This document shows, piece after piece, positions 16,319 through 24,830 of a stretch of DNA of 64,000 nucleotides. Source of the DNA: CAYOSF01 sp964406605. GTDB lineage: Bacteria > Chloroflexota > Dehalococcoidia > DSTF01 > RBG-16-68-14. Every line of letters starts with the position of its first letter. Position 1 is the stretch's first letter. The notes beneath the pieces are model-generated. The model was given only the letters and a program-made list of their open reading frames with translations. It was not told the origin of the DNA and searched no databases. Made by a program: the position numbers and the translations under genes. The stretch is from positions 124,001 to 188,000 of the forward strand of contig CAYOSF010000001.1 of assembly GCA_964406605.1 (NCBI GenBank), in the 5' to 3' direction.

Positions 16319-17709
16319 TTGCCCCTCCTTCCCGCAGCTAGGGCTGCACTGTCCGTCGACCGCATCGCGTCGACAAGCCGCTCCCCCCAGGTCGGCTCGC
16401 TGAGCGCATGCAGATGAGTGAACGCAGCCAGCACGTTCTTGTGGATGATACCATCCCGGTTCCGGCCGATCCCGCGTCCGCGCTCCAGACGATAGGCCAT
16501 CTCCAGGCCGCTTGTGTTCTCAAGGCGCGCGTAGTGGAACTCGTGGCCGCGCAGAGCCTTCCCCGCTTCGAGAAACGGGTTCTCGCGCACCACTTTGCCG
16601 GCCACATATCCATGTCCCTGCGGACGAGCGGTGAAACTCACGTCGATGGGTAGCGCTCCCACCATCTTGAACGTTCGCTCCTCCCACCGAAGCGTTCTTG
16701 CCAGATACAGAAGCCCCGCGCATTCCGCGTACACCGGCAGTCCCTGATCGACGGCAGCCGCGATTTCGCGGCGAAGCTGGCCGTTGGCCTGCAGGCGCCC
16801 TGCGAAGAGCTCCGGAAACCCACCTCCGATGTAGAGTCCGGAAACGGCGGGGAGATGGGAGTCTTCCAGGGCGTTCACCGGCACCAGTTCCGCGCCCGCC
16901 TGCTCCAGCGCCTCCAAGTTGTCCGGGTAGTAGAAGCTAAACGCCTGATCCCGGATGACTCCCAATCGCGTGGTCGCCTGCGGGCGTGGGGCGACTTGTC
17001 CGGCCGGCGGCGTGAGTGCCGGCGCGCTCCGCGCTATGCGCAGCACCGCGTCGATGTCGACGCAGGATTCCACTAGCTCGCGGGCTCTGGCTATCTTCTC
17101 CACGAGCGAGTCGCCCTCGCCTTGGGGCACCAGTCCAAGGTGACGCTCCGCAATAGTGACCGGAGGGGCCTTGGGCAGGCAGCCCAGTACGGGTATCCCG
17201 CAGAATTGTCTGATGGCATGCACCAGCATTGACTCGTGGCGGCCGGTTGCAACGCCGTTGAGAACCACGCCCGCGATGTTGGTCTCCGGTTCGAACGCCT
17301 GATATCCGGCTACCAACGCGGCCACACTCCGGGTCATCCTGGTGGTGTTCACTATGAGGATGACAGGGGCACCGAGCAGACGCGCCAGTTGGGCGCTGCT
17401 GCCGCTTCCTGCCAGGTCCAGGCCGTCGTAGAGCCCCATGGCTCCTTCGATGACAGCGAGGTCTGCGCCCGCAGACCAGCGGCAAAACGAGCCGAGGACG
17501 GCCTCCCGGCTCATCATGAACAAGTCCAGGTTTCGGCAGGGGTGCCCGGCGGCGGCCGAGAGCCAGCTCGGATCGATGTAGTCGGGCCCCTTCTTGAACG
17601 GCTGCACCGCCAGCCCCCGTCCGGCCAGAGCCGCAGACAGCCCAATGCAGAGCGTCGTCTTACCGGAACGCCCTTGCGGGGCCGCGACCAAGACTCGCGG
17701 CATGGCCAC
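16315..17709 (-). CDS. CbiA/CobB-type amidase, DsrN-like (siroheme amidation)
   Basis: This protein of about 464 residues has an N-terminal P-loop domain (APQGRSGKTT, then KKGPDYIDPSWL) and a C-terminal class I glutamine amidotransferase domain (PVYAECAGLLYLA with the catalytic cysteine, and GHEFHYAR near the end). This is the layout of cobyrinic acid a,c-diamide synthase. In dsr clusters the homologue is called DsrN and is thought to amidate siroheme for DsrAB. Direct overlap with dsrA and absence of other cobalamin genes support that role. A GTG at 17709 has GGAG eight bases upstream; the ATG at 17703 is the alternative start. Confidence 0.85.
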   Translation of the reverse strand: MAMPRVLVAAPQGRSGKTTLCIGLSAALAGRGLAVQPFKKGPDYIDPSWLSAAAGHPCRNLDLFMMSREAVLGSFCRWSAGADLAVIEGAMGLYDGLDLAGSGSSAQLARLLGAPVILIVNTTRMTRSVAALVAGYQAFEPETNIAGVVLNGVATGRHESMLVHAIRQFCGIPVLGCLPKAPPVTIAERHLGLVPQGEGDSLVEKIARARELVESCVDIDAVLRIARSAPALTPPAGQVAPRPQATTRLGVIRDQAFSFYYPDNLEALEQAGAELVPVNALEDSHLPAVSGLYIGGGFPELFAGRLQANGQLRREIAAAVDQGLPVYAECAGLLYLARTLRWEERTFKMVGALPIDVSFTARPQGHGYVAGKVVRENPFLEAGKALRGHEFHYARLENTSGLEMAYRLERGRGIGRNRDGIIHKNVLAAFTHLHALSEPTWGERLVDAMRSTDSAALAAGRRGN

Positions 17710-17711
17710 GC

Positions 17712-17948
17712 TTAGATCTCCTGGATCGTGATGGACTCCGACGGGCATACCTCCACGCAGGCCATGCAGCCTGTGCACTCAGCGGCGTCACCGCTCACAA
17801 AGGCCGCCTTTTCCGGATCCTCCGCGGTGTCGGGCGCCGGGATGTCGGCCGGCCTGGGGCCCAGCGATAGGATTTCGACGGGACAGTTGTCCGTGCAGTC
17901 ACCCTCGCCCTCGCACGTTTCCACGTTGATGTTGACGATGTATGCCAT
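17712..17948 (-). CDS. 2[4Fe-4S] ferredoxin, first gene of the dsr cluster
   Basis: This 78-residue ferredoxin has two cluster motifs: a first, spaced motif (CEGEGDCTDNCP) and a standard CTGCMACVEVCP. It begins with a beta strand (YIVNINVETCEGEGDC) like the NifJ/dissimilatory ferredoxins often encoded beside dsrAB. The residues between the motifs (about 30-55) are acidic and proline-rich. GGAG lies 7 bases upstream of the ATG. It is the first gene of the - strand cluster, and its likely role is electron supply to DsrAB or to the DsrK/Qmo proteins. Confidence 0.88.
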   Translation of the reverse strand: MAYIVNINVETCEGEGDCTDNCPVEILSLGPRPADIPAPDTAEDPEKAAFVSGDAAECTGCMACVEVCPSESITIQEI

Positions 17949-17996
17949 TAGCCTTCTCCTCTATCTTGCAGTTTCTCGCCCAGCGCGGCGCAGGGG

Positions 17997-18015
17997 AATC
18001 CGCGAGGGTGACTAG
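17997..18015 (-). promoter_or_regulatory. 19-bp element shared with the sat operon upstream region
   Basis: AATCCGCGAGGGTGACTAG lies about 50 bp upstream of the ferredoxin start at 17948. The same sequence with one difference occurs upstream of sat (28925-28943), in the same orientation relative to the genes. Next to it are two copies of CTATCTAC (18030-18037, 18053-18060) spaced 23 bp apart. I read it as an operator or promoter element for the dsr cluster; no protein is assigned. Confidence 0.5.
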
Positions 18016-18179
18016 GGTCGTTGAGAGGACTATCTACGCCGCCTGGGTGAGGCTATCTACCCTGTTCTGTCCGCAGATGGGGACGGGCGCGGCCTCCTCT
18101 CGCGGCCCAAACCTCACCACTCAGCGCCCGCCTCCGCCCGCCACGAGGAACACGGATGGCGATCCGTGCCCCTACAGAG

Positions 18180-18845
18180 CTAGGCCGCCTCAATGACTCC
18201 GGTGCGCATCGCGTACCGGATGAGTTCCATACGGTTGTGGATGCCCAGCTTGCCGGCGATGTTCGCCCTGTGGCACATCACGGTTCGCTTGCTCAGATGC
18301 AGGAGGTCGCCGATCTCCTGGCTCGTGTAGCCTTCGACCACCAGCTTCAACACTTCCTGCTCCCGTTCGGTGAGGATGCTCGCGTCATCCTCAGCCAGGG
18401 CGCTGGGGACCTGCCGCGTGTACTGGAGGACCGTCTGGGCAACACGGGGCGGCAGCCAACAATCGCCGGCATGGACAGTGCGAATAGCCTCCACCAGTTC
18501 CGCGCCGACGGAGCGCTTCAGCACGTAGCCGGAAGCGCCGGCCTGGAGAACGGGCAGAATGTGCCGCTCGTTGTCGTGCTGGCTGAGCACGAGCACGCGC
18601 ACCGAGGGGAAGTCGCGAGCCAGACGCTTGGTGGCTTGCAGCCCGTCCATGCCCGGCATGGCCATGTCCATCACAACGACATTCGGCGCACAGGTCCGGG
18701 TCCGGTTGATCGCCTCCCTGCCGTCGGCGGCCTCGCCCACGACCTGGATGTCCTGGTTGAGGGACAACATGGCGCGTATCCCATCGCGCACAATGCCATG
18801 GTCGTCTACGAGCAATACCCTTATCTTCTTCGAGTTGTTGTCCAT
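18180..18845 (-). CDS. NarL/FixJ-family response regulator
   Basis: This 221-residue protein has an N-terminal receiver domain with the acidic pair D14/D15, phosphoacceptor Asp60 (VVVMDMAMPGMDG) and the conserved lysine in YVLKRS. A C-terminal LuxR-type helix-turn-helix (about residues 152-215) contains LTEREQEVLKLV and SQEIGDLLHLSKRTV. It overlaps the sensor kinase gene by 25 bp, so both are co-translated. It lies between the dsr and qmo-apr-sat clusters, so those operons are plausible targets; binding sites are not proven. Confidence 0.92.
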   Translation of the reverse strand: MDNNSKKIRVLLVDDHGIVRDGIRAMLSLNQDIQVVGEAADGREAINRTRTCAPNVVVMDMAMPGMDGLQATKRLARDFPSVRVLVLSQHDNERHILPVLQAGASGYVLKRSVGAELVEAIRTVHAGDCWLPPRVAQTVLQYTRQVPSALAEDDASILTEREQEVLKLVVEGYTSQEIGDLLHLSKRTVMCHRANIAGKLGIHNRMELIRYAMRTGVIEAA

Positions 18846-20863
18846 GCTTCCGGTACTCCACTGGGGGTAGGAGAGAGTTGCGCCGGCACCCTCACGCGCA
18901 CGCTGGTGCCCTCGCCAGGGCGAGATTCGACCGCCAGCGTTCCGTTCAGCAAGTCCACCCTCTCGCGCATGCCCATCAGTCCGAAGGGTGAACCATCCTG
19001 CCCGCGGGCAAACGTGGCGTCCACGTCAAACCCCTGACCATCGTCCTCGATATCGATGGTAACGAACTCGTCCTGGAACTCCAGGGTGAGGCTGACGTTC
19101 TCCGCCTTCGCGTGCCGCGCGATGTTGGACATCGCTTCCTGTGCCACACGGAATAGAGGTGTCTCCAGTTCGGGCGGGAGCCGTCCATCCGTGCCCACCG
19201 TCTCCGACGTGACTTGGATGCCCAACGGCCGCAATCGTGTGTCGGCGTAGAACTCAAGCGCTTCCAGGAGCCCCAAGTCGTCCAACAGCGTCGGGCGGAG
19301 ATCGCGGATAATCCGGCCGATCTCGGTCGATACGCGCTCGGTTAGAGCGTTGGCGGATGCCAGGGCGCGCCGCAGCTCCCCGTTCTGCGTAGCGCCCAAC
19401 TGCGAGGCCGTCTCGATGGCCAGGGCCAGGCCGGTGATCAACTGGGCCGGCTCGTCGTGCAGCTCTCTGGCGATCCGCTTGCGCTCTTCCTCCTGTGCCG
19501 CGATGTACTGGCGGAGGAAGGTGCTACTGGCTTCTTCTTTGCGTCGAACGGCCTCATACAGACGGGCGTTCTCGATGGCGACCGCAAGCTGGCTGCCGAT
19601 GGAGACGAGCAACTGGAGCCGGGTATCGCCGAAGCAGGCCTCCGGCGGGCAGGCGATGAAGATCTCGCCAAGCACCTTCTCGCCTGTCGCGATGGGCACG
19701 CGGGCAAGATCGGAGCCGTTGTACTTGGCCCTGCCGACGTCCAGCCGGTCCTCAGGGGGCCGCGCCGACTTGGCCAGGCTCTCAAGCTGCGCCGGATCGA
19801 GGCCACGCACTACGGTGACCGGTCCTTGCCTCCCGTCCTCGCTGCTCACTCGTATGCCACCCTTCTGAGCATCCAGAAGATCAAGCACGAGGTCCAGGGC
19901 GAGGCCCAGGATGCCGCGCAGGTCCATGGACCGCGCCATTGCGGACGAGAGGGACACCAACGTGGAGAGCTCCTCGCTCATGCGGATGACCTGCTGTTCC
20001 ATCCGCTTGCTCTCGCTCACGTCTCGCACGGCCTCCAGCACCGTGACGACCTCGCCCCGGCCATCCTTGATGGGAGACACTTCGATGTCGAGGTAGGTTG
20101 TGCCGCCGACAGTGTTGTGGTGCGCTTGGGTCACGCGGGCCGGCTGGCCGCTGCGCCAGACGGTGCGGGCCGGGCATCCATTGTGCCACAGCTCACACGT
20201 CTCACCCGGCCCGCGGAGCGCGGAGGAGCACGGTTGCCCGACGAGCGAACCTTCTTCACCCCTGCGGCGTAGGAGCGCGCGATTGGCCTCCACGACGCGG
20301 TAGTCCTTGTCGATGACCGCGAGTTGGTCTTCCATGGTGTTGAACAGCGTGATCAGGTAGTCACGAGAGCGCTCCAGGTTGGCGCGGGCCTCGCGCAGCT
20401 CAGTCGTACGCCGCAGCACCTTCTGCTCCAACTCCTGGCCCCAGCGCCGGATCTGTTCCTGGGAAGCCTTGAGGCGTGCTCGCATCGCTTCGAAGGCGCC
20501 TGCCAGGTCGTTGATCTCGCCGCTGCCCATCGGCCTGATGCGTTCGTTCAGATCGCCTTCGGCGATTCGAACGCAGGCGGCGGTCAAGACCTTGACCGGC
20601 CGGACCATGCGGACGACGATGAGCCAACTCATCAGGCACGCGCCCGCGAAGAACACACTGCCAACGAGAAGCGCGCGATAGAACAGCGCGTCGGCGAGGA
20701 TGACGAAGCCGGAGAATACGATAATCAGGCCCAGGCTCACCAGAGCCTGGACGCGAATGAGGAGGCTTGTCCTGTCGAAGAGCGCCTTCGCCCTACCAAC
20801 GAGTGGTCCCAATCCTAGGGGAAGCCGCGGCAACCTGCCTTCCGGTGGGTGGGGAATCTGCAT
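18821..20863 (-). CDS. HAMP-PAS-GAF sensor histidine kinase (NarX/DegS-like)
   Basis: This membrane kinase of about 680 residues has two adjacent transmembrane helices with almost no external loop (about 38-62 and 64-86), then HAMP (about 86-140), coiled coil, PAS (about 165-285), GAF (about 300-435), HisKA_3 dimerisation domain with His469 in RIARELHDEPAQ, and an HATPase domain ending GLMGMRERVDLLNG. With so small an external part, sensing is probably cytoplasmic. The PAS domain has three cysteines (212, 223, 230) in GQPC-x10-C-x6-C, suited to redox or metal sensing. The ATG at 20863 is preferred over the upstream TTG. Confidence 0.9.
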   Translation of the reverse strand: MQIPHPPEGRLPRLPLGLGPLVGRAKALFDRTSLLIRVQALVSLGLIIVFSGFVILADALFYRALLVGSVFFAGACLMSWLIVVRMVRPVKVLTAACVRIAEGDLNERIRPMGSGEINDLAGAFEAMRARLKASQEQIRRWGQELEQKVLRRTTELREARANLERSRDYLITLFNTMEDQLAVIDKDYRVVEANRALLRRRGEEGSLVGQPCSSALRGPGETCELWHNGCPARTVWRSGQPARVTQAHHNTVGGTTYLDIEVSPIKDGRGEVVTVLEAVRDVSESKRMEQQVIRMSEELSTLVSLSSAMARSMDLRGILGLALDLVLDLLDAQKGGIRVSSEDGRQGPVTVVRGLDPAQLESLAKSARPPEDRLDVGRAKYNGSDLARVPIATGEKVLGEIFIACPPEACFGDTRLQLLVSIGSQLAVAIENARLYEAVRRKEEASSTFLRQYIAAQEEERKRIARELHDEPAQLITGLALAIETASQLGATQNGELRRALASANALTERVSTEIGRIIRDLRPTLLDDLGLLEALEFYADTRLRPLGIQVTSETVGTDGRLPPELETPLFRVAQEAMSNIARHAKAENVSLTLEFQDEFVTIDIEDDGQGFDVDATFARGQDGSPFGLMGMRERVDLLNGTLAVESRPGEGTSVRVRVPAQLSPTPSGVPEAWTTTRRR

Positions 20864-20965
20864 CTGCGTCCCGCGCAATCAGCCCCTCGCGCTATCGCCC
20901 GGTCTCTGTCCTACGTTGCGATTCCTGCCTTTCAGGCCGCCCCAACCGAAAGACATAACGGCGAC

Positions 20966-20971
20966 ATTATA
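20966..20971 (-). promoter_or_regulatory. candidate -10 box for the sensor kinase operon
   Basis: A perfect TATAAT reads on the - strand about 100 bp upstream of the kinase start. No good -35 box is seen at 17 bp, which would fit a promoter that depends on an activator bound upstream, such as at 21016-21033. Confidence 0.45.
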
Positions 20972-21015
20972 ACCGAACGGATCCACATACGCACAACGAA
21001 TGGGCCGATGTTCTA

Positions 21016-21033
21016 TTGTGAAGGGTATCACAA
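21016..21033 (-). promoter_or_regulatory. perfect CRP-type operator TTGTGA-N6-TCACAA
   Basis: An exact 6+6 palindrome with a 6-bp spacer matches the core of the CRP-family consensus (TGTGA-N6-TCACA). Its centre is about 65 bp upstream of the start point inferred from the TATAAT at 20966-20971, a distance typical for class I activation. The surrounding gap 20864-21268 contains this site and the -10 box and no supported gene. A CRP-family gene is encoded at 42399-43427. Confidence 0.6.
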
Positions 21034-21268
21034 GAACCCCAGACCGTCAACGCGCCGAAAGGCTCAGGTTTTCAGGGCCAAATGTACTGTACGTATGGCT
21101 CTGTCGCCCCGGCTTGCGCACTGGGCCGAGAAGTCCTGACTCGTCTGCTGTGAGCTGGTAGAGTAGGCCCAGGCGCGCGGAAGCGCCGTGTTGGGGTGGG
21201 GTGTGGCCTCGGGGCGGGTCACCGGCACGGCACACGCCGCCAGCAGAGCCGCTCGTGTGGATCTTCCG

Positions 21269-23392
21269 TCAGAATCCCTTGTAGGGGTTGGGGCCCATGG
21301 CCCGCAACTCCTCGGCGAAGTCGTTCAGTATCTGGGGGACCTTGTCGTAGTCGTCGATGGCCAGTTGTACCAGCCTGACGCGCTCCGGCTCCACCCGGAG
21401 CCGGCCGAGCGCCTCACTGACGTTCTCCATGCGCCGGTTTGCCAGCTCGCTTCCCTTGATGAAGTGGCACTGGTAGTCGTCTCCGTACACGCAGCCGAGC
21501 AGAATCACACCGTCGATGCCGCGCGAGATGGAGTCGGCGATGAGAACGACGTTGGTGGATCCGAGGCAGCGCATGGGGAGCACACGGATGCTCGGGTCGA
21601 TCATGCTGCGCCGGGCACCGGCCATGTCGAGAGCGGGGTAGGCATCGTTCTCGCAGACGAGCGCGAGAACGCGCAACTTCTCTTCCTCCTCGGGAACAGA
21701 AATGCTCTTGATGGCGGAGGCTAGGAGATCGATATTGTAATTCTTGAATGAGACGAGGCGCTCCGGGCAGGCGCCCATGCACACGCCGCAGCGGCGGCAA
21801 CGGTTGGGGTTGACCAGGGGCGTGCCCTTCTCATCCTCATCCAGCGCGCCGAAGGGGCACTCCTCGGTGCAGCGTTTGCACTGCGTGCAACGCTGGAGAG
21901 CGTAGGACGGGAAGTAGGGGTCTCCGACGCGGGGATGGAGTGCCTCGCCCCGTTCCAGCAATCCAAGGCTTTGGACGGCGCGCAACGCACCGCCGGTGGC
22001 GTCTTCCTGGCTGGAGGCGATGTTCATCGGTTCGCGCACGGTTCCGACCGCGAAGATCCCGGTGCGCTGGGTCTCATACGGCCAGCACACGTAGTTGGAG
22101 TCAGGGAACCCGAGCGGGGACACGGGCAGATCCGGGCCCTGGCGATACTGGAGGTTGAGCGCTCCCTCGGCTTTCGGCACCATGCCCACGGCCAGAACCA
22201 CGAGGTCGGCCTCGAGCTGGACGGCGTCTCCCAAGGGGGTGTGCTGCGCCTGCACCAGCAGCGCGCCGTCGCTGCCATCGCCTACCGCGGAAACCTCGGC
22301 TCGCAAGAAGAAGACGCCCTCCTCTTCCTGGACGCGCTTGTAGAAGTCCTCGTACTGGCCCGGCGTCCTGATGTCCTTGTGCAGAATGTAGACGTTGGCA
22401 TCGGGCTGGGCCTCTCGGACGTAGAGGGCCTGCTTCAGAGAAACCAGACAACATACCGACGAGCAGTAGGGCAAGTGGTTTTCGTCCCGGGAACCGGCAC
22501 ACTGCACGAACACGACGTTGCGCACGGGTCCGCCGTCCGAGGGCCGCACGAGCCGCCCTTCTCTTGCCATCTCCTCGAACGTGACGTTGGTGACCACGTT
22601 GGGAGAACGGCCAAAGCCGAGGTGTTCGAGCTTTGTGGCATCGTAGGGCTCCCACCCGGTGGCCAATACGACGGAGCCCACGGTGAGATCGAGAGAAGAG
22701 CCGTTCTGGGCGGCGGTGACTTGAAATGCCCCCGGCTGTCCTTGAATCTTCTGCACGCTCGCCGACGTGAGCACCCTAATCCTCGATTGGTCTTGGACGG
22801 CCGCAATCGTCTCGTCTACGGGAGGGGTCTCCAGATCGCGGTACGGGCTGCCGCTGGGCGAAATCCGGTGGAATTGTGTGAGCCGGCCACCGAGCTCCGG
22901 CTGCTCCTCCACGATGATCGCGTCGCAGCCGGCCTCCGCCACACCCAACGCGGCGGTCATACCACTAATGCCACCGCCGACCACCAGTACCGTCCGCTCC
23001 GGTGCTTCGCCGGGCGGATCGGCTGGTTCCGTCTTCTCGCTCTTGATGATGCCCATCCGGAGCAGATCTTCGGCGAGAGCCTGGGTCTCTTCCTCCTTGG
23101 GGGCATGACACCAGGCTACCTGCTCCCGAAGGTTGACCCGCTCAACAAGCACCGAGCCCAAGTTGAATTCGTCGGTCTTGACGCGAGGCGAGCAGGCGGC
23201 GATCACCGACCGCTGTGTGCCCTCCCCCTCGCCGTTCTGGGCCAGGCCCGCCACTCCTTCCGGGCTGCACAGGAAGGGATGCTGTGACACGGAGACTCCA
23301 GCTTCCTCGCCGACGGCGCAGAGACGCTCGATGTCGATTGCGTCACCTATGCCACAGCCGGTGCACACGAAGACGCGGGGCTTCTCATCCAT
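21269..23392 (-). CDS. qmoB: QmoB, HdrA-like flavoprotein with MvhD domain
   Basis: This 707-residue protein starts with an HdrA-like iron-sulfur segment (VFVCTGCGIGDAID, then a CSP motif), followed by a Rossmann FAD site (LVVGGGISGMTAALGVAEAG), a cysteine-rich segment CAGSRDENHLPYCSSVCC, a two-cluster ferredoxin domain (CTQCKRCTEECP and CRRCGVCMGACP) and a C-terminal MvhD-like domain (VCENDAYPALDMAG, MRCLGS, LLGCVYGDDYQC). This order matches QmoB. With QmoA and QmoC it links the quinone pool to APS reductase. It follows qmoA by 7 bp and is the last gene of its operon. Confidence 0.93.
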   Translation of the reverse strand: MDEKPRVFVCTGCGIGDAIDIERLCAVGEEAGVSVSQHPFLCSPEGVAGLAQNGEGEGTQRSVIAACSPRVKTDEFNLGSVLVERVNLREQVAWCHAPKEEETQALAEDLLRMGIIKSEKTEPADPPGEAPERTVLVVGGGISGMTAALGVAEAGCDAIIVEEQPELGGRLTQFHRISPSGSPYRDLETPPVDETIAAVQDQSRIRVLTSASVQKIQGQPGAFQVTAAQNGSSLDLTVGSVVLATGWEPYDATKLEHLGFGRSPNVVTNVTFEEMAREGRLVRPSDGGPVRNVVFVQCAGSRDENHLPYCSSVCCLVSLKQALYVREAQPDANVYILHKDIRTPGQYEDFYKRVQEEEGVFFLRAEVSAVGDGSDGALLVQAQHTPLGDAVQLEADLVVLAVGMVPKAEGALNLQYRQGPDLPVSPLGFPDSNYVCWPYETQRTGIFAVGTVREPMNIASSQEDATGGALRAVQSLGLLERGEALHPRVGDPYFPSYALQRCTQCKRCTEECPFGALDEDEKGTPLVNPNRCRRCGVCMGACPERLVSFKNYNIDLLASAIKSISVPEEEEKLRVLALVCENDAYPALDMAGARRSMIDPSIRVLPMRCLGSTNVVLIADSISRGIDGVILLGCVYGDDYQCHFIKGSELANRRMENVSEALGRLRVEPERVRLVQLAIDDYDKVPQILNDFAEELRAMGPNPYKGF

Positions 23393-23399
23393 ATGAATC

Positions 23400-24644
23400 T
23401 CAGTTCCTAGTCAGGTCTCGAATAGCCTTGAGGGCTGCGGCGGTGCCGTCCCGTACGCTGCTGGCGACATCCATGGGGCGCTTGGCAACTCCCGCGACGT
23501 GGATCCCGTCGCCGCTGCCATTGCCCAGGAGAAAGCCGTAGTCGTCGTGGTTGACGGCGGCGCCGGGGAGTCCGTTTGTGGGGACCATTCCCGTTGCCAG
23601 GACGACGAGGTTCACGGCACGCCGTATCTTCTCTCCAGTCAGACTGCTGTCCGCCTCCACCACAAGGTCACCCGTGCCGGGCTCCTCCTCGATCCGGGCC
23701 ACCTTGCCGAAGAGCACCTCTACCCCTTCGTCCTGCTGGACCTTCTGGTAGAAGGTCTCGTATCGGCCCGGCGCACGAACATCCATGAAGAACAGTGATG
23801 CCCGCACGTCAGGGTTCTGCTCGCGGAAGTAGGTGACTTGCTTGAGCGAGGCCATGCAGCACACGGCGGAGCAGTACGGCAGGTGATTCTCGTCCCGGGA
23901 GCCGGCGCACTGCACGAACGCGACGCTCTGGACCTCCTGCCCGTCGCTCGGCCGGAGGATGCGCCCTCCCGTGGGACCGTCGACTGCGGCCAGACGCTCC
24001 ATCATCACGTTCGTGATTACGTTGGCGCGCTTGCCGAACCCCAAGGTTTCGAGCGCTTCCGCCCGGTAGGGCTGCCAACCAGTCGCTAGTACGATCGCCC
24101 CGACGCTGAGCGTCTCGCTCCGGGGTTCCATTGCCAGATCGATGGCGTCATACGGGCAGGCCGGCACACATTTGGCGCACTCGTTGCCCGGGCAGACGCT
24201 GTCGTCGATGGCGTAGGTCATGGGCATAGCCATGTCATGGGGAAGATAGACGGCCTTCGTCTTGCCCATGCCGTAGTTGAAATCGTCGGCCCGCTCGACG
24301 GGGCAGACCGCGACGCATTCGCCGCAGGTGGTGCAGACGTCGCGCACGTACCGCGGCCTAAACTTCAGCGTAACCTGGAAGTCCCCCGCCTGACCGGCCA
24401 CGTTCTCCACGTCTGCCATAGTGAAGAGCCGAACGCGAGGGTTGGTCCGGATGCGCTTGAAATAGAGTTCCAAGCCGCAGCTCGGGGGGCAAAGCTTGGG
24501 GAAGTAGCGATGCATGCGGGCGACCCGCCCCCCAGCGCTGGGGTCTTTCTCCACCAGATAGACCTCGTACCCCGCCTCGGCGGCTTCCAAGGCGGCGCTC
24601 ATCCCCGCCATTCCGCTTCCTATGACCAGGATGCTTGAGTTCAT
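23400..24644 (-). CDS. qmoA: QmoA, HdrA-like flavoprotein
   Basis: This 414-residue protein has a Rossmann FAD motif at the N-terminus (ILVIGSGMAGMSAALEAAEAG), the HdrA motif PKLCPPSCG, cysteine clusters CTTCGECVAVCP and CPGNECAKCVPACP, and the QmoA/B segment CAGSRDENHLPYCSAVCC. It lacks the MvhD domain, which separates it from QmoB. Start at 24644 is chosen because the upstream extension begins with TTG and is not conserved in character. It follows aprA by 186 bp, with a strong hairpin in the gap. QmoA is expected to contact AprBA. Confidence 0.93.
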   Translation of the reverse strand: MNSSILVIGSGMAGMSAALEAAEAGYEVYLVEKDPSAGGRVARMHRYFPKLCPPSCGLELYFKRIRTNPRVRLFTMADVENVAGQAGDFQVTLKFRPRYVRDVCTTCGECVAVCPVERADDFNYGMGKTKAVYLPHDMAMPMTYAIDDSVCPGNECAKCVPACPYDAIDLAMEPRSETLSVGAIVLATGWQPYRAEALETLGFGKRANVITNVMMERLAAVDGPTGGRILRPSDGQEVQSVAFVQCAGSRDENHLPYCSAVCCMASLKQVTYFREQNPDVRASLFFMDVRAPGRYETFYQKVQQDEGVEVLFGKVARIEEEPGTGDLVVEADSSLTGEKIRRAVNLVVLATGMVPTNGLPGAAVNHDDYGFLLGNGSGDGIHVAGVAKRPMDVASSVRDGTAAALKAIRDLTRN

Positions 24645-24767
24645 CACGCTACCGCTGTCCGGATTCTGGGCCTCCTCTTGCGTCTCTCTGAGCCGGTTGG
24701 TCAAACCGCGTCCTGAAAGGAGCCGTGGGCTGGGGAGCCCGCGGGTTCCACAACCGTAGGGCTTGGC

Positions 24768-24808
24768 GTTGCCGCCGCCCCGCCCGCTAACGGCGGGGCG
24801 GCGGCAAC
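24768..24808 (-). terminator. 17-bp perfect hairpin between aprA and qmoA
   Basis: Arms 24768-24784 and 24792-24808 are exact complements around a 7-base loop, all G+C except the outer ends. It lies about 20 bp beyond the aprA stop. There is no T-run. It may be a partial terminator or an mRNA processing/stabilising structure that sets aprBA expression above qmoAB. Confidence 0.6.
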
Positions 24809-24830
24809 TAACGCTGGCGATTTGCTACGA

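Noticed and set aside
21935..23287. 450-codon + strand frame across qmoB
   Set aside because: Antisense to qmoB, which carries complete cofactor motifs.
24645..24704. 20-residue N-terminal extension of QmoA from TTG
   Set aside because: Weak start codon and polar unconserved sequence; the FAD motif begins right after ATG 24644.
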